Origin: Hyphomonadaceae bacterium
GTDB taxonomy: Bacteria > Pseudomonadota > Alphaproteobacteria > Caulobacterales > Hyphomonadaceae
Assembly: GCA_030697555.1 (NCBI GenBank)
Contig: JAUYPV010000115.1
Span: forward strand, 1-64,000
Length of the DNA: 64,000 bases
Direction: 5' to 3'
Positions 8,165-15,647 of this stretch are shown here, one piece after another; the first letter of the stretch is position 1; the number at the start of each line of letters is the position of its first letter. Both the position numbers and the translations under genes were made by a program. The notes below the pieces were generated by a model that made no database searches, was not told the DNA's origin, and was given only the letters and a program-made list of their open reading frames with translations.

Positions 8165-8749
8165 CTACGGCGTCATCTCCAGCCGTCGTTGGGTGTTGGC
8201 GGCATCCGCCATGATCTCTTCGAATACATTGGTCGACGACACGCTGGTCTTCGCCCGCCGTCCGGCGGATTTCTGCTCCAGTATCGCCGCCAGCGTCGCG
8301 CGCGCGCGGCTGACGCGGCTCTTCACCGTGCCTATCGCGCAGCCGCAGATCTTCGCCGTCTCCTCGTAGGTGAGCCCGGCTGGGCCCGCGAGGATCAGCG
8401 CTTCCCGCTGATCGTGCGGAAGAAGCTGCATCGCATTTCGGACATCGAGCAGTTCCTCGCTCGCGGATGGATCGTCGTTGGCGACAAGCGTGTGCTCGGC
8501 GACGGCGGGATCCAGCGCCACGTTTCGCCAGGCCCGGCGACCGATCGAAAGGAAATGGTTGCGCAGGATGGTGAAGACCCACGCCTTCATGTTGGTGCCC
8601 GGCTGATAGCTGGCGCGCGACGCCCACGCCCGCATCATGGCTTCCTGGGCGATGTCGTCGCCGTCCTGTCGTGTCGCGAGGCTGCGCGCGAAAGCGCGAA
8701 GATGCGGGATCAGCAGCGCAAGCTGCGTCTTGAACTCGGCATCCGGCAT
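8165..8749 (-). CDS. ecfG: RNA polymerase sigma factor EcfG (general stress response)
   Basis: A 194-residue ECF sigma factor. Region 2 is seen in DGDDIAQEAMMRAW and MKAWVFTILRNHFLS; region 4 in LPHDQREALILAGPAGLTYE followed by the helix-turn-helix CAIGTVKSRVSRAR. The start at 8749 leaves no excess N-terminus. It lies 14 bases after nepR on the same strand, the usual arrangement of the alphaproteobacterial general stress response, in which PhyR sequesters NepR to free the sigma factor. No phyR is in this window. The C-terminal tail after the HTH (about 40 residues) is longer than in many ECF factors. Confidence 0.95.
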   Translation of the reverse strand: MPDAEFKTQLALLIPHLRAFARSLATRQDGDDIAQEAMMRAWASRASYQPGTNMKAWVFTILRNHFLSIGRRAWRNVALDPAVAEHTLVANDDPSASEELLDVRNAMQLLPHDQREALILAGPAGLTYEETAKICGCAIGTVKSRVSRARATLAAILEQKSAGRRAKTSVSSTNVFEEIMADAANTQRRLEMTP

Positions 8750-8763
8750 GGGCGGCGGACGGG

Positions 8764-8943
8764 CTATTTCGCCTTCGGATCCTTCATTCGCCTGCGGTCC
8801 GCTTCCGCCAGCAGGAGCATGAGATCGCCTGGGACCGGCTCGGCGGACACGTCCGAGTAGAGACGCTTCAGGGCTTTTCCGAGCTGTTTCTGCCTGTTCC
8901 AGTCGACGCGATGTTGAGCCGACGGGAGTGCGTTGTTTGTCAT
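8764..8943 (-). CDS. nepR: NepR family anti-sigma factor
   Basis: A 59-residue protein with the NepR core QLGKALKRLYSDVSAEPVP (about 20-38) followed by LMLLLAEAD, the two helices that clamp the EcfG sigma factor. The start at 8943 has GAGGCAGG upstream. It is co-directional with and 14 bases before ecfG. An EcfG-type promoter (9037-9061) precedes it, so the pair is probably positively autoregulated, as in other alphaproteobacteria. Confidence 0.93.
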   Translation of the reverse strand: MTNNALPSAQHRVDWNRQKQLGKALKRLYSDVSAEPVPGDLMLLLAEADRRRMKDPKAK

Positions 8944-9036
8944 GCAATGGCCTGCCTCGCGCGCGGCCCGCGTCAGGCCACGAGATTGGTGGAATGCTTG
9001 GGTTGGGGGCCGGCGCACAGGGCGCCAACGGTACAT

Positions 9037-9061
9037 TACGCATCGCCGGGGCGAAGGTTCC
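9037..9061 (-). promoter_or_regulatory. EcfG-type promoter of nepR-ecfG
   Basis: On the minus strand GGAAC (9057-9061) is followed after 16 bases by CGTA (9037-9040), one base off the CGTT consensus. It is about 95 bases upstream of the nepR start. Confidence 0.65.
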
Positions 9062-9199
9062 CGGCGCGCCGTTGGAGCCTTCAGCTTTTCTGATCGAAGG
9101 GTTTGCGAAAGCCGCGTTGTGGGGGCGCCGGCAAACCCCATTTCAGGGTCACAGAAGCGGCATTCCTCCCCAGAAGCCGCCGGTCCAAGGAGACCAGAC

Positions 9200-9298
9200 A
9201 TGAGCTTCCTCAAATCGATCCTGAAATCGCTTGTGGCGGCCGTAACAGGCTTTGCCGGCGCGGAAGCGCTGGCGCGGCAGGATATTCCGCTAGCCTAG
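9200..9298 (+). CDS. 32-residue small protein divergent from nepR
   Basis: A short frame starting MSFLKSILKSLVAAVTGF and ending ARQDIPLA. AAGGAG stands eight bases before the ATG, which is the main reason for calling it. The N-terminal 20 residues would form an amphipathic to hydrophobic helix. It is transcribed away from nepR/ecfG, the place where phyR or a small regulator often lies, but I see no link in the sequence itself. It may be a membrane-active or stress peptide, or not a gene. Confidence 0.45.
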   Translation: MSFLKSILKSLVAAVTGFAGAEALARQDIPLA

Positions 9299-9302
9299 CC
9301 TC

Positions 9303-9986
9303 TCAACCTAGCCTTTCCCTGGCCTCCGCGGCGATCAGGCTGGGGAGGCCGGGAAGTTCTCCAGCGGTGAACGCCGCGGCCGCGGCCGTGGGCGCGCTGG
9401 AAACCAGCACATCGAAATCCACGCCGCCGTGTAGCCCTTCCCCAAGGAAGAGGCCAATGCACGAGTAGGGTGGCTCGACTTTCGCCATAACGTCGCTCGC
9501 GAATGGCGCCTCTTCCAGGAACCCGACCTCGACCCGGCCGTAGCGCGCCTGCAGTTGGGCCGCGACTTTTCGCGCGCACTCGGCCGACCGGCCCGGCGTT
9601 TTTGATCCGTGTGCGACGAGGACCACGCGCGGGTCCGCCGAATGCGAGATCAGGCGCAGCGCCAGGTTGTCCGCCAGGAAAGGCCCGAAGGAGCGCCACA
9701 GCGCCAGGGGCGGCGCCAGTTTCTGCGCGCTTGAGAAATGCGGTTTCAGCCGCTGCTCGTAGAAATGCCCGTCCGAGAACAGCAGCGGGAGGCAGAGAAC
9801 AGGGCGATCGCCACAAGCCGCCAGCGTTTTCGCCACCAGCCCTTCGACATTGACCAGCACGGAACCGACATCGGCCTCCGGCAGCGCCTTGCCGACGGCT
9901 TCGGTGATTTCGGCAAGCCGCTCGTTCTTCGCCGCGCCGCCGCGCTCGCCATGGGCCGCCAGCAGGATCACGGGGCGGTCGGTCAT
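9303..9986 (-). CDS. CbiX/SirB-like chelatase family protein, two-domain
   Basis: A 227-residue protein with two CbiX-type halves, each opening with a histidine motif: LLAAHGERGG near residue 7 and VVLVAHGSKTPG near 120. CbiX/SirB proteins insert metal into sirohydrochlorin in siroheme or cobalamin synthesis. Here no cobalamin or siroheme gene is near, so the substrate is open. The start MTDRPVILL at 9986 is chosen because the upstream open frame is only the MITE-like repeat. The C-terminal half resembles the family less than the N-terminal half. Confidence 0.75.
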   Translation of the reverse strand: MTDRPVILLAAHGERGGAAKNERLAEITEAVGKALPEADVGSVLVNVEGLVAKTLAACGDRPVLCLPLLFSDGHFYEQRLKPHFSSAQKLAPPLALWRSFGPFLADNLALRLISHSADPRVVLVAHGSKTPGRSAECARKVAAQLQARYGRVEVGFLEEAPFASDVMAKVEPPYSCIGLFLGEGLHGGVDFDVLVSSAPTAAAAAFTAGELPGLPSLIAAEARERLG

Positions 9987-9990
9987 CTCC

Positions 9991-10157
9991 CTACGCTCCT
10001 TCGGAGCTTCGGGAGACAGGTCTCCCAAGGCTTGTGAAATAGGAACGGCCCGAAGGGTGGCCCGCCAGCCGGAGCTCCGGGAGACAGGTCTCCTGGGACT
10101 TGTGAATGGGAACGGCCCGAAGGGTGGCCTGCCACCCGAAGCTCCGTAGGAGCGTAG
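9991..10157. repeat. MITE-like element: 23-bp terminal inverted repeats around two 68-bp direct repeats
   Basis: The ends 9991-10013 and 10135-10157 are inverted copies differing at one base (outer sequence CTACGCTCCT). Inside, a 68-base unit starts at 10003 and again at 10071, each containing GGGAGACAGGTCTCC and GGAACGGCCCGAAGGGTGGC. There is no coding capacity. It lies between tRNA-Pro and the CbiX-like gene. Confidence 0.75.
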
Positions 10158-10159
10158 GA

Positions 10160-10236
10160 TGGTCGGAGTGAGAGGATTCGAACCTCCGACCCTCTGCTCC
10201 CAAAGCAGATGCGCTACCAGACTGCGCCACACTCCG
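10160..10236 (-). tRNA. tRNA-Pro (anticodon UGG)
   Basis: A cloverleaf on the minus strand. The acceptor CGGAGTG pairs with CACTCCG, the anticodon stem TCTGC/GCAGA encloses the loop TTTGGGA (UGG), and the T arm holds GGTTCGAATCC. CCA is encoded at 10160-10162. Confidence 0.97.
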
Positions 10237-10326
10237 ATGTGCGGGGCTTATACCCTAAAAGGCGTGGAGAGGAAGCGAACACGCTTCCCCCGATTCTGGC
10301 CCCAATCCGGGCCCCGATTTTGGCCC

Positions 10327-10355
10327 TTGACGGGCCTTGCTCCGCATCTTATTTA
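10327..10355 (+). promoter_or_regulatory. Sigma-70 type promoter of the first ArsR operon
   Basis: TTGACG (10327-10332), a 17-base spacer and TATTTA (10350-10355). The expected transcription start falls at about 10362, on the palindrome listed next. Confidence 0.7.
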
Positions 10356-10362
10356 GCAATCA

Positions 10363-10374
10363 TGTTAATTAACA
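10363..10374. promoter_or_regulatory. Perfect palindrome TGTTAATTAACA, likely ArsR operator
   Basis: A 12-bp perfect palindrome between the -10 box and the arsR-like start codon (10385). AT-rich palindromes at the transcription start are typical targets of ArsR repressors, so autorepression is likely. Confidence 0.6.
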
Positions 10375-10384
10375 GAGACGTTAA

Positions 10385-10735
10385 ATGCAGACCGCAGACC
10401 CTCTCAGCATGACGCTCTCGGCGCTGGCCGATCCGACCCGCCGGGCGATCCTGGCGCGGCTGTCCAAAGGGGCGGCCACGGTCAACGAACTGGCCGAGCC
10501 GTTCGACATTTCCCTTCCCGCCGTCTCGCGCCACCTGAAGGTGCTGGAGGGCGCCGGGCTGATCTCGCGCGGACGGGAGGCGCAGTGGCGGCCGTGCAGG
10601 CTGGAGGCGGAACCGCTGAAACAGCTCGACGGTTGGCTCGGGAGATACCGGAAATTCTGGGAAGGCTCCTTCGACAAGATGGACGCCTACCTCGCACAGA
10701 TCACAAAAGGAGACGGCCGTGGCCGCAAAAGCTGA
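10385..10735 (+). CDS. ArsR family transcriptional regulator
   Basis: A 116-residue winged-helix repressor. The DNA-binding segment is ADPTRRAILARL followed by AEPFDISLPAVSRHLKVLEGAG (about 14-58). No metal-binding cysteine motif is seen, as in the ArsR proteins that accompany SRPBCC/AHSA1 proteins. Its end overlaps the start of the SRPBCC gene by 17 bases, so the three genes (regulator, SRPBCC, GST) form one operon. A promoter and a palindromic operator lie directly upstream. Confidence 0.93.
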   Translation: MQTADPLSMTLSALADPTRRAILARLSKGAATVNELAEPFDISLPAVSRHLKVLEGAGLISRGREAQWRPCRLEAEPLKQLDGWLGRYRKFWEGSFDKMDAYLAQITKGDGRGRKS

Positions 10736-11213
10736 ACAACGAAAACTCCGCGACGACGAACTGCTGGTCGAGCGCACCTTCGATGCGCCACTCGGACTCG
10801 TCTTCCGGCTCTGGGAGAGCCGCGATCACATGATCCGCTGGTGGGGACCGGAGAAGTTCACTCCGGTCGAAATGGACTGGGAGCTGACGCCGGGCCGGCC
10901 GTGGCGCGCGGCGATGGCGTCGACGCAGTTCGGTCTGTCGAAGATGGGCGGCGTAGTGCGCGAAGTGGAGAAGAACAAGCGCATCGTCTTCAGCTTCAAG
11001 TGGGACGCGGATTCCGGCGAGGACATGGACACCGTGGTGACCGTCACGTTCGCGGAGAAGGACGGCAAGACGGTCCAGTCCTTCCACCAGACGCCGTTCT
11101 CGAGCGTCGCGGCGCGCGACAGCCATGTCGGCGGGTGGAATTCGCTGTTCAACAAGCAAAAAATCTACGTCGAGAACATCGCCGTGGCGGAGCAGAAAGG
11201 CTTCAGAGCATGA
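10719..11213 (+). CDS. SRPBCC (AHSA1/START-like) domain protein
   Basis: A 164-residue protein of the AHSA1 family, whose helix-grip fold binds hydrophobic ligands. The core reads VERTFDAPLGLVFRLWESRDHMIRW and later WWGPEKFTPVEM. It begins with GTG, preceded by AAAGGAG, inside the end of the arsR gene; its stop overlaps the next ATG (ATGA). Partnership with an ArsR repressor and a glutathione transferase suggests response to, or removal of, a small organic compound, but no substrate can be named. Confidence 0.9.
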   Translation: MAAKAEQRKLRDDELLVERTFDAPLGLVFRLWESRDHMIRWWGPEKFTPVEMDWELTPGRPWRAAMASTQFGLSKMGGVVREVEKNKRIVFSFKWDADSGEDMDTVVTVTFAEKDGKTVQSFHQTPFSSVAARDSHVGGWNSLFNKQKIYVENIAVAEQKGFRA

Positions 11214-11854
11214 TTACCCTCACCACCTACAAATGGGTCCCCGACTTCGCTCAACCGCTGATGCGCGCCTTGCGTGTGCGCTGGGCGCTCGAGGAAGCCG
11301 GCCTTCCCTATGACGTGCGCCTCGTGGCGCTTGGACCCGAGCAACGCTCGCCCGAACATCTCGCCCGCCAGCCCTTCGGCCAGGCCCCTGCCATCGAGGA
11401 AGACGGCCTCACCATGCATGAAAGCGGCGCCATCGCGCTCTACATCGCCGAGCAGAGCGAAGCCCTCATGCCGAAGGACCGCATCGGCCGCGAACGCGCC
11501 ACCGCTTGGGTCTTCTCCGCCCTCAACTCCATCGAGACAGCCGTACAGGAGCTCGGCTCGATCATCTTTTTCCACAAGGACGCCGCCTGGGCGAAAGAAC
11601 GCCGCCCGCAGGTCGAGCAATTCGTCCGCCTGCGCTTCCAGCAGTTAGCCGGCGCTCTCGGCGACAAGGACTATCTCGAAGGCCGCTTCACTGTCGGCGA
11701 CCTCATGATGTCGGACGTCCTCCGCATCATCGACTCGACCGGCATCATCAACGACTACCCCACCCTGAAGGCCTACAAGCAACGCTGCGAATCCCGCCCC
11801 GCCTTCCAACGCGCGATGGCGGCGCAGATGGAAGGTTTCGCGAAGGCGGCCTAG
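11210..11854 (+). CDS. Glutathione S-transferase
   Basis: A 214-residue cytoplasmic GST. The N-terminal thioredoxin-like domain contains RALRVRWALEEAGLPYDVRLV and QAPAIEEDGLTMHESGAIALY, the typical cis-proline and glutathione-binding ES pair (about residues 65 and 77). The C-terminal helical domain follows. Its ATG overlaps the SRPBCC stop codon, so it is the third gene of the operon. It converges with the thioesterase gene, with the ends overlapping by four bases. Confidence 0.93.
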   Translation: MITLTTYKWVPDFAQPLMRALRVRWALEEAGLPYDVRLVALGPEQRSPEHLARQPFGQAPAIEEDGLTMHESGAIALYIAEQSEALMPKDRIGRERATAWVFSALNSIETAVQELGSIIFFHKDAAWAKERRPQVEQFVRLRFQQLAGALGDKDYLEGRFTVGDLMMSDVLRIIDSTGIINDYPTLKAYKQRCESRPAFQRAMAAQMEGFAKAA

Positions 11855-12258
11855 ACTTTCCGCAGCAGCCTGAACACGCCCGTCGATCTCGCCCTCATCG
11901 AACCGCCGACCATTACGCGGCATTCGGTGTGGGCGACTTCGCCGTCTTCGTTCAGCAGCGCGCCGTGCGCCTCGATGAAGTCGCCCTTCTGGATCGGGTC
12001 GAAGTATTCCAGCGCCATGCGGAGGGTGACGGTGCGGCGCTGCAGCCTGGTGTGCGTCGCACGCGCCATGGCGCTGTCGCAGACCGTGGCGATCATGCCG
12101 CCGTGCATGAAGCCCATTGTATTGCAGTGAACCTGTTCGACCTGGAGGCCGAGCGTCATCCTGCCCGGCGCGTTCTCGACGGCCTGCAGGATCGGCCCGA
12201 CATGGTTGATGAAGGGAGCGCGTAGAACCTGGACGAAGCCGGCTGGCGGCTCAGCCAC
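11851..12258 (-). CDS. PaaI-type hotdog thioesterase
   Basis: A 135-residue single hotdog-fold protein. The motif GFMHGGMIATVCDSAMARA (about 48-66) is the PaaI/acyl-CoA thioesterase signature in which the HGG region and a following Asp serve catalysis. It probably hydrolyses an acyl- or aryl-CoA ester. Its start overlaps the end of the upstream DUF192 gene by eight bases, indicating co-translation. Confidence 0.88.
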   Translation of the reverse strand: MAEPPAGFVQVLRAPFINHVGPILQAVENAPGRMTLGLQVEQVHCNTMGFMHGGMIATVCDSAMARATHTRLQRRTVTLRMALEYFDPIQKGDFIEAHGALLNEDGEVAHTECRVMVGGSMRARSTGVFRLLRKV

Positions 12259-12727
12259 TGATGTTCTTGAACAGCTTGTGCTTCACCTTGTCGCCCGGCT
12301 TGATGCCGAGCTCTTTCGCGATGCCGCCGTTCAGCTCCAGCACGCTGGCGATCGGGAAACCGGGGGTGATCAGGCGCTCGCTGCCGGGGCGCGCATTTTC
12401 CGCAATGCCCAGCACCGTGCCGTCATCGTCGAGGAACAGCATGTCCTGCGGGAAAAGGCAGTTCTTCATCCACATCGACACGTCGCGCGCCGGGCGGAAT
12501 TCGAAGATCATGCCGTGATCCTTCGGCATGGACGCGCGGTACATCAGGCCCATCTCGGATTCCTGCGGCGTATCCGCCAGCTCGACCTTGAAGGCGTGCG
12601 TCTTGCCGGCGCTGACGATCTGCAGCGGGTCGGTCGGCCCTTGCGGGTTCTTCGGCGTCTGCGCGGAAGCGCAGGCGGAGAAGGCCATGAGACCAGCGAA
12701 AGCCAGGGCGGAGAGAAGCTTTTTCAT
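12251..12727 (-). CDS. DUF192 family secreted protein
   Basis: A 158-residue protein with an N-terminal signal peptide (KKLLSALAFAGLMAFSACASA) and a DUF192 domain from about residue 40 to the end, shown by LADTPQESEMGLMYRA, MWMKNCLFPQDMLFLDDDG and VLELNGGIAKELGIKPGD. Function is unknown; the family is often secreted. A cysteine at about 19 could be a lipidation site, but the signal could also end at ASA. It is followed by the overlapping thioesterase gene. Confidence 0.88.
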   Translation of the reverse strand: MKKLLSALAFAGLMAFSACASAQTPKNPQGPTDPLQIVSAGKTHAFKVELADTPQESEMGLMYRASMPKDHGMIFEFRPARDVSMWMKNCLFPQDMLFLDDDGTVLGIAENARPGSERLITPGFPIASVLELNGGIAKELGIKPGDKVKHKLFKNISG

Positions 12728-12812
12728 GGGAGACGGGATAAGGCGCCGGAACCCTCAAGCCAAGGCCCCGAAAGCTGTAGAACCTGAAAGGCCGAACCTG
12801 AAACCTTGGGGC

Positions 12813-13334
12813 CTAACCAACCAGCTTGGCGCTGACGATATGGCGGCCTTTGGAGCCCTTGCCGACCGAGGCCAGCAGGACCTGCCCGGGCTGGAGATCC
12901 TCTATCCCCGCCTTACGGATGACCACCATATGGATGAAGATGTCTTCCGGATCTTCGCGCCGCTGCACGAAGCCATAGCCCTTGGTGCGGTTGAACCACT
13001 TCACCAGCACCTCTTCCAGCGGTCCGCCGTCTTCCGGCGCCGCGTCGTTCTCGTTGGCTGAAAGCTCCAGCACTTCGCTGACCTGGTAGCCGCGGTCGCG
13101 CTGCGCCACCTGACAGACGATGCGCGCGCCCTCAGGCGCCGAGTCGCGGCCGAATTTCCGCATGACCGAGATATGGAGCAGGACGTCCCGCTTGATGCCC
13201 GCTGCCTCACCGGCGCCGTCCGGCACCACGAAGCCATACCCCTTGGCCGGATCGAACCATTTCACCCGCCCTTCGAGGCGGATGACGGGTTCGGTGTCTT
13301 CCTGCTCAGGCGTCTGGTCCTGTTGCGCTTGCAT
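12813..13334 (-). CDS. Cold-shock domain protein with two CSDs
   Basis: A 173-residue nucleic-acid-binding protein with two cold-shock domains: [18 protein letters not shown] (about 22-40) with [12 protein letters not shown], and [15 protein letters not shown] (about 109-123) with [13 protein letters not shown]. Both keep the RNP1-like and RNP2-like aromatic patches. Two-domain Csp proteins of this type are common in alphaproteobacteria. I start at [11 protein letters not shown] (13334); an ATG at 13370 is in frame but lacks a ribosome site, so the true start is uncertain by 12 codons. Confidence 0.88.
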   Translation of the reverse strand: MQAQQDQTPEQEDTEPVIRLEGRVKWFDPAKGYGFVVPDGAGEAAGIKRDVLLHISVMRKFGRDSAPEGARIVCQVAQRDRGYQVSEVLELSANENDAAPEDGGPLEEVLVKWFNRTKGYGFVQRREDPEDIFIHMVVIRKAGIEDLQPGQVLLASVGKGSKGRHIVSAKLVG

Positions 13335-13509
13335 CCACCCACGGGCTCCCCAGCCGCGTGACTGTAGCATGACAAAATCGCCCGCGAACATAGCCGGTCC
13401 CGGGATTATCCACTTTTGATTAACCAACGCCTCGGTGGCGAAACAACGCACACAGCGCTGGTTCGCGGACAACCTCGGAGACGGAATAACTCACGCCATA
13501 ACAATCCGC

Positions 13510-13584
13510 TGGCAGTCCCTAGGGGAGTCGAACCCCTCTTTTCAGGTTGAAAACCTGACGTCCTAACCGATAGACGAAGGGACC
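13510..13584 (-). tRNA. tRNA-Glu (anticodon UUC)
   Basis: A cloverleaf on the minus strand. The acceptor GGTCCCT pairs with AGGGACT (with a terminal wobble), the anticodon loop is TTTTCAA (UUC), and the T arm is GGGGTTCGACTCCCC. CCA is encoded at 13510-13512. Confidence 0.96.
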
Positions 13585-13692
13585 ACGGCGGAAGCGGCGA
13601 TATAGCGGCATGCGCGGGGGGCTGCAAGCGTCCGATGGCGCTCTTGGCGACAGCTTGAGTCGGCGGGTCGAAAAGCCGGTTTGCGGCCCGCC

Positions 13693-15492
13693 TCACTCCG
13701 CGACCGCGATATCCGCCACCTCGATCTGGACCGCGCCCTTGCCGCGCCAGGTGTCGGCGCGCAGCCGTCCGGCGACGTGCAGGCGCTGGCCCTTCAGCAC
13801 GGCCTGCCCTTCCGGCCCATCCGCAACCCGGAAGGCGATCGCACGAAGGCGCTGGCCGTCCTCGCCGATCATGTCGAACGCCATGTGGTTCTCGCCGACG
13901 CGACGCGCGCCCGCCGGCGCAATGTTCGGCACGGCAAACATCGGTTCCGGCGCGCCCGAGCCGAACGGCCCGACACGTTCGATCAGTTCCAGCAGCGCGA
14001 CGTTCGCGGCGCCCGGACCAAGCGCGCCATCGATCTCCAGCACGCGCGCTTCGGCAAGCTCGAACGTTGCGCCCTTGGTCTCGGCTTCCAGATGCTCGCG
14101 CAATTCATTCAGCCGCGCCGGATCGATACTCAGCCCCGCCGCCATCGCGTGGCCGCCGCCGGAGAGCAGCAGGCCCTGCTTGGCCGCGCGAGAGATCAGC
14201 TCGCCGAGATTGACGCCCGGTACCGATCGCCCAGATCCCCGCGCAACAGGCCCGAGCCCTTCGCCCCAGCCGATCACCACGGCGGGCCGGTGAAACTTCT
14301 CTTTCAGTCTTCCGGCGACAATCCCGATCACGCCCGGATGCCAGCCCTCGCCGCCGACAACGATGATGCCCACATCGGGCTTTGCCGCGAGCCGCTGCTC
14401 CGCCTGCTCCGTCGCCAGCTTGAGGATTCCGGCCTCGACTTCCTTGCGTTCGGCATTCTGGAAGTTGAGCTTCTCCGCCAGCCGTATCGCCTCGGCGCGG
14501 TCATCCGTCGCCAGCAGCTTCGCCGCCGTCCACGGGTCGCCAATGCGCCCGCCGGCATTGAGGCGCGGTCCTAGCACAAACGTCGCGTGATAGACCGACT
14601 TCGGCGCTTCTATCCCCGAGACTTCGGCCAGCGCCTTCAGCCCCGGATTGGCCAGCTGCTCCAGCACGCTCAATCCGCGCGTCACGAACGCCCGGTTGAC
14701 GCCCTTCAACGGCGCCATGTCGCACAGCGTGCCCAGCGCCGCGAGGTCGAGCCATTTCATCGGATCGGGCAAACCGCCCGGCGGCGCAACACCCCGCTTG
14801 CGCGCCAGCCGGTTCAGCGCCGCGATCATCACGAACACCACACCCGCCGCCGCGAGGAAGCCATGGCCCGACTTGTCATCCGGCCGGTTGGGATTCACCA
14901 GCGCGATCGTCGGAGGCGTATGCTCGTCGTGCATCAGGTGGTGATCGAGCACCACGACATCGAGCCCAATCTCGTTCGCCGTCTTCAACGCGTCGATCGC
15001 CGCAGCCCCGCAGTCGACCGTGACGACCAGTTCTGCGCCCTGCTTCTTCAGCTCGCGAAAAGCAAACGGCGTCGGCCCGAAGCCTTCGTTGAGGCGATCC
15101 GGCACGTAGAGGATCAGCTCCCGCCCCCACGCTCGGAAATACCGCGAGAGGATCGCCGAAGATGTGCCGCCATCGACGTCATAGTCGGCAAACACCGCCG
15201 TCGGCCGCCCCGATACGATCGCATCGAGAATGGCCGCCGCCGCCACGTCCATGTCGGCGAATGTCGACGGATCGGGAAATAGGTCCTTCAGCGTCGGGTT
15301 GAGGAACAGCTCGGCGTCATCCAACGCAACCTCGCGCGAGGCCAGCATTCGCCCCACCAGGTCGGGCACGCCCAGCCGCCGCGCATGGTCCGCGGCCAGC
15401 TTCTCGTCGCACGGCCGCGCCCGCCACACCTTGCCCGAAAGGGACTGGGTAACGCCCAGAAAGGCGGGCAGGGTTTTCGACTTGTCGGCCAT
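13693..15492 (-). CDS. recJ: Single-stranded-DNA-specific exonuclease RecJ
   Basis: A 599-residue 5'-3' exonuclease of DNA repair and recombination. The DHH-family metal motifs are present: DYDVDG at 103-108, VTVDCG at about 157 and LDHH at 182-185. The DHHA1 region holds GPRLNAGGRIGDPWTA, and SGGGHAMAAGLS stands in the C-terminal half. Length is normal. It lies downstream of glpX in the same direction, separated by a long palindromic repeat; the glpX-recJ order is common in alphaproteobacteria. Confidence 0.96.
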   Translation of the reverse strand: MADKSKTLPAFLGVTQSLSGKVWRARPCDEKLAADHARRLGVPDLVGRMLASREVALDDAELFLNPTLKDLFPDPSTFADMDVAAAAILDAIVSGRPTAVFADYDVDGGTSSAILSRYFRAWGRELILYVPDRLNEGFGPTPFAFRELKKQGAELVVTVDCGAAAIDALKTANEIGLDVVVLDHHLMHDEHTPPTIALVNPNRPDDKSGHGFLAAAGVVFVMIAALNRLARKRGVAPPGGLPDPMKWLDLAALGTLCDMAPLKGVNRAFVTRGLSVLEQLANPGLKALAEVSGIEAPKSVYHATFVLGPRLNAGGRIGDPWTAAKLLATDDRAEAIRLAEKLNFQNAERKEVEAGILKLATEQAEQRLAAKPDVGIIVVGGEGWHPGVIGIVAGRLKEKFHRPAVVIGWGEGLGPVARGSGRSVPGVNLGELISRAAKQGLLLSGGGHAMAAGLSIDPARLNELREHLEAETKGATFELAEARVLEIDGALGPGAANVALLELIERVGPFGSGAPEPMFAVPNIAPAGARRVGENHMAFDMIGEDGQRLRAIAFRVADGPEGQAVLKGQRLHVAGRLRADTWRGKGAVQIEVADIAVAE

Positions 15493-15538
15493 ATCGCCAA
15501 GGTGTGGCTGTTCGAGAGTCGGTTCAAGTCTGCAAAAC

Positions 15539-15645
15539 GGGACCGCCGGGCGCCTGCCCGGCAGAGGCCGCGCGAGCGGCCTGTATTTCCCGAATTGACA
15601 TTGCCGGCTGACGCCAGCACTGCCGGGCAGGCGCCCGGCGGTCCC
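15539..15645. repeat. Dispersed palindromic repeat, copy 1 (26-bp perfect arms)
   Basis: Bases 15539-15564 and 15620-15645 are perfect inverted copies with the core GCCGGGCGCCTGCCCGGC. A second perfect hairpin (AGGCCGC/GCGGCCT, 15565-15582) stands inside. It lies between glpX and recJ. The same core recurs at 25320-25411. Confidence 0.85.
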
Positions 15646-15647
15646 AA

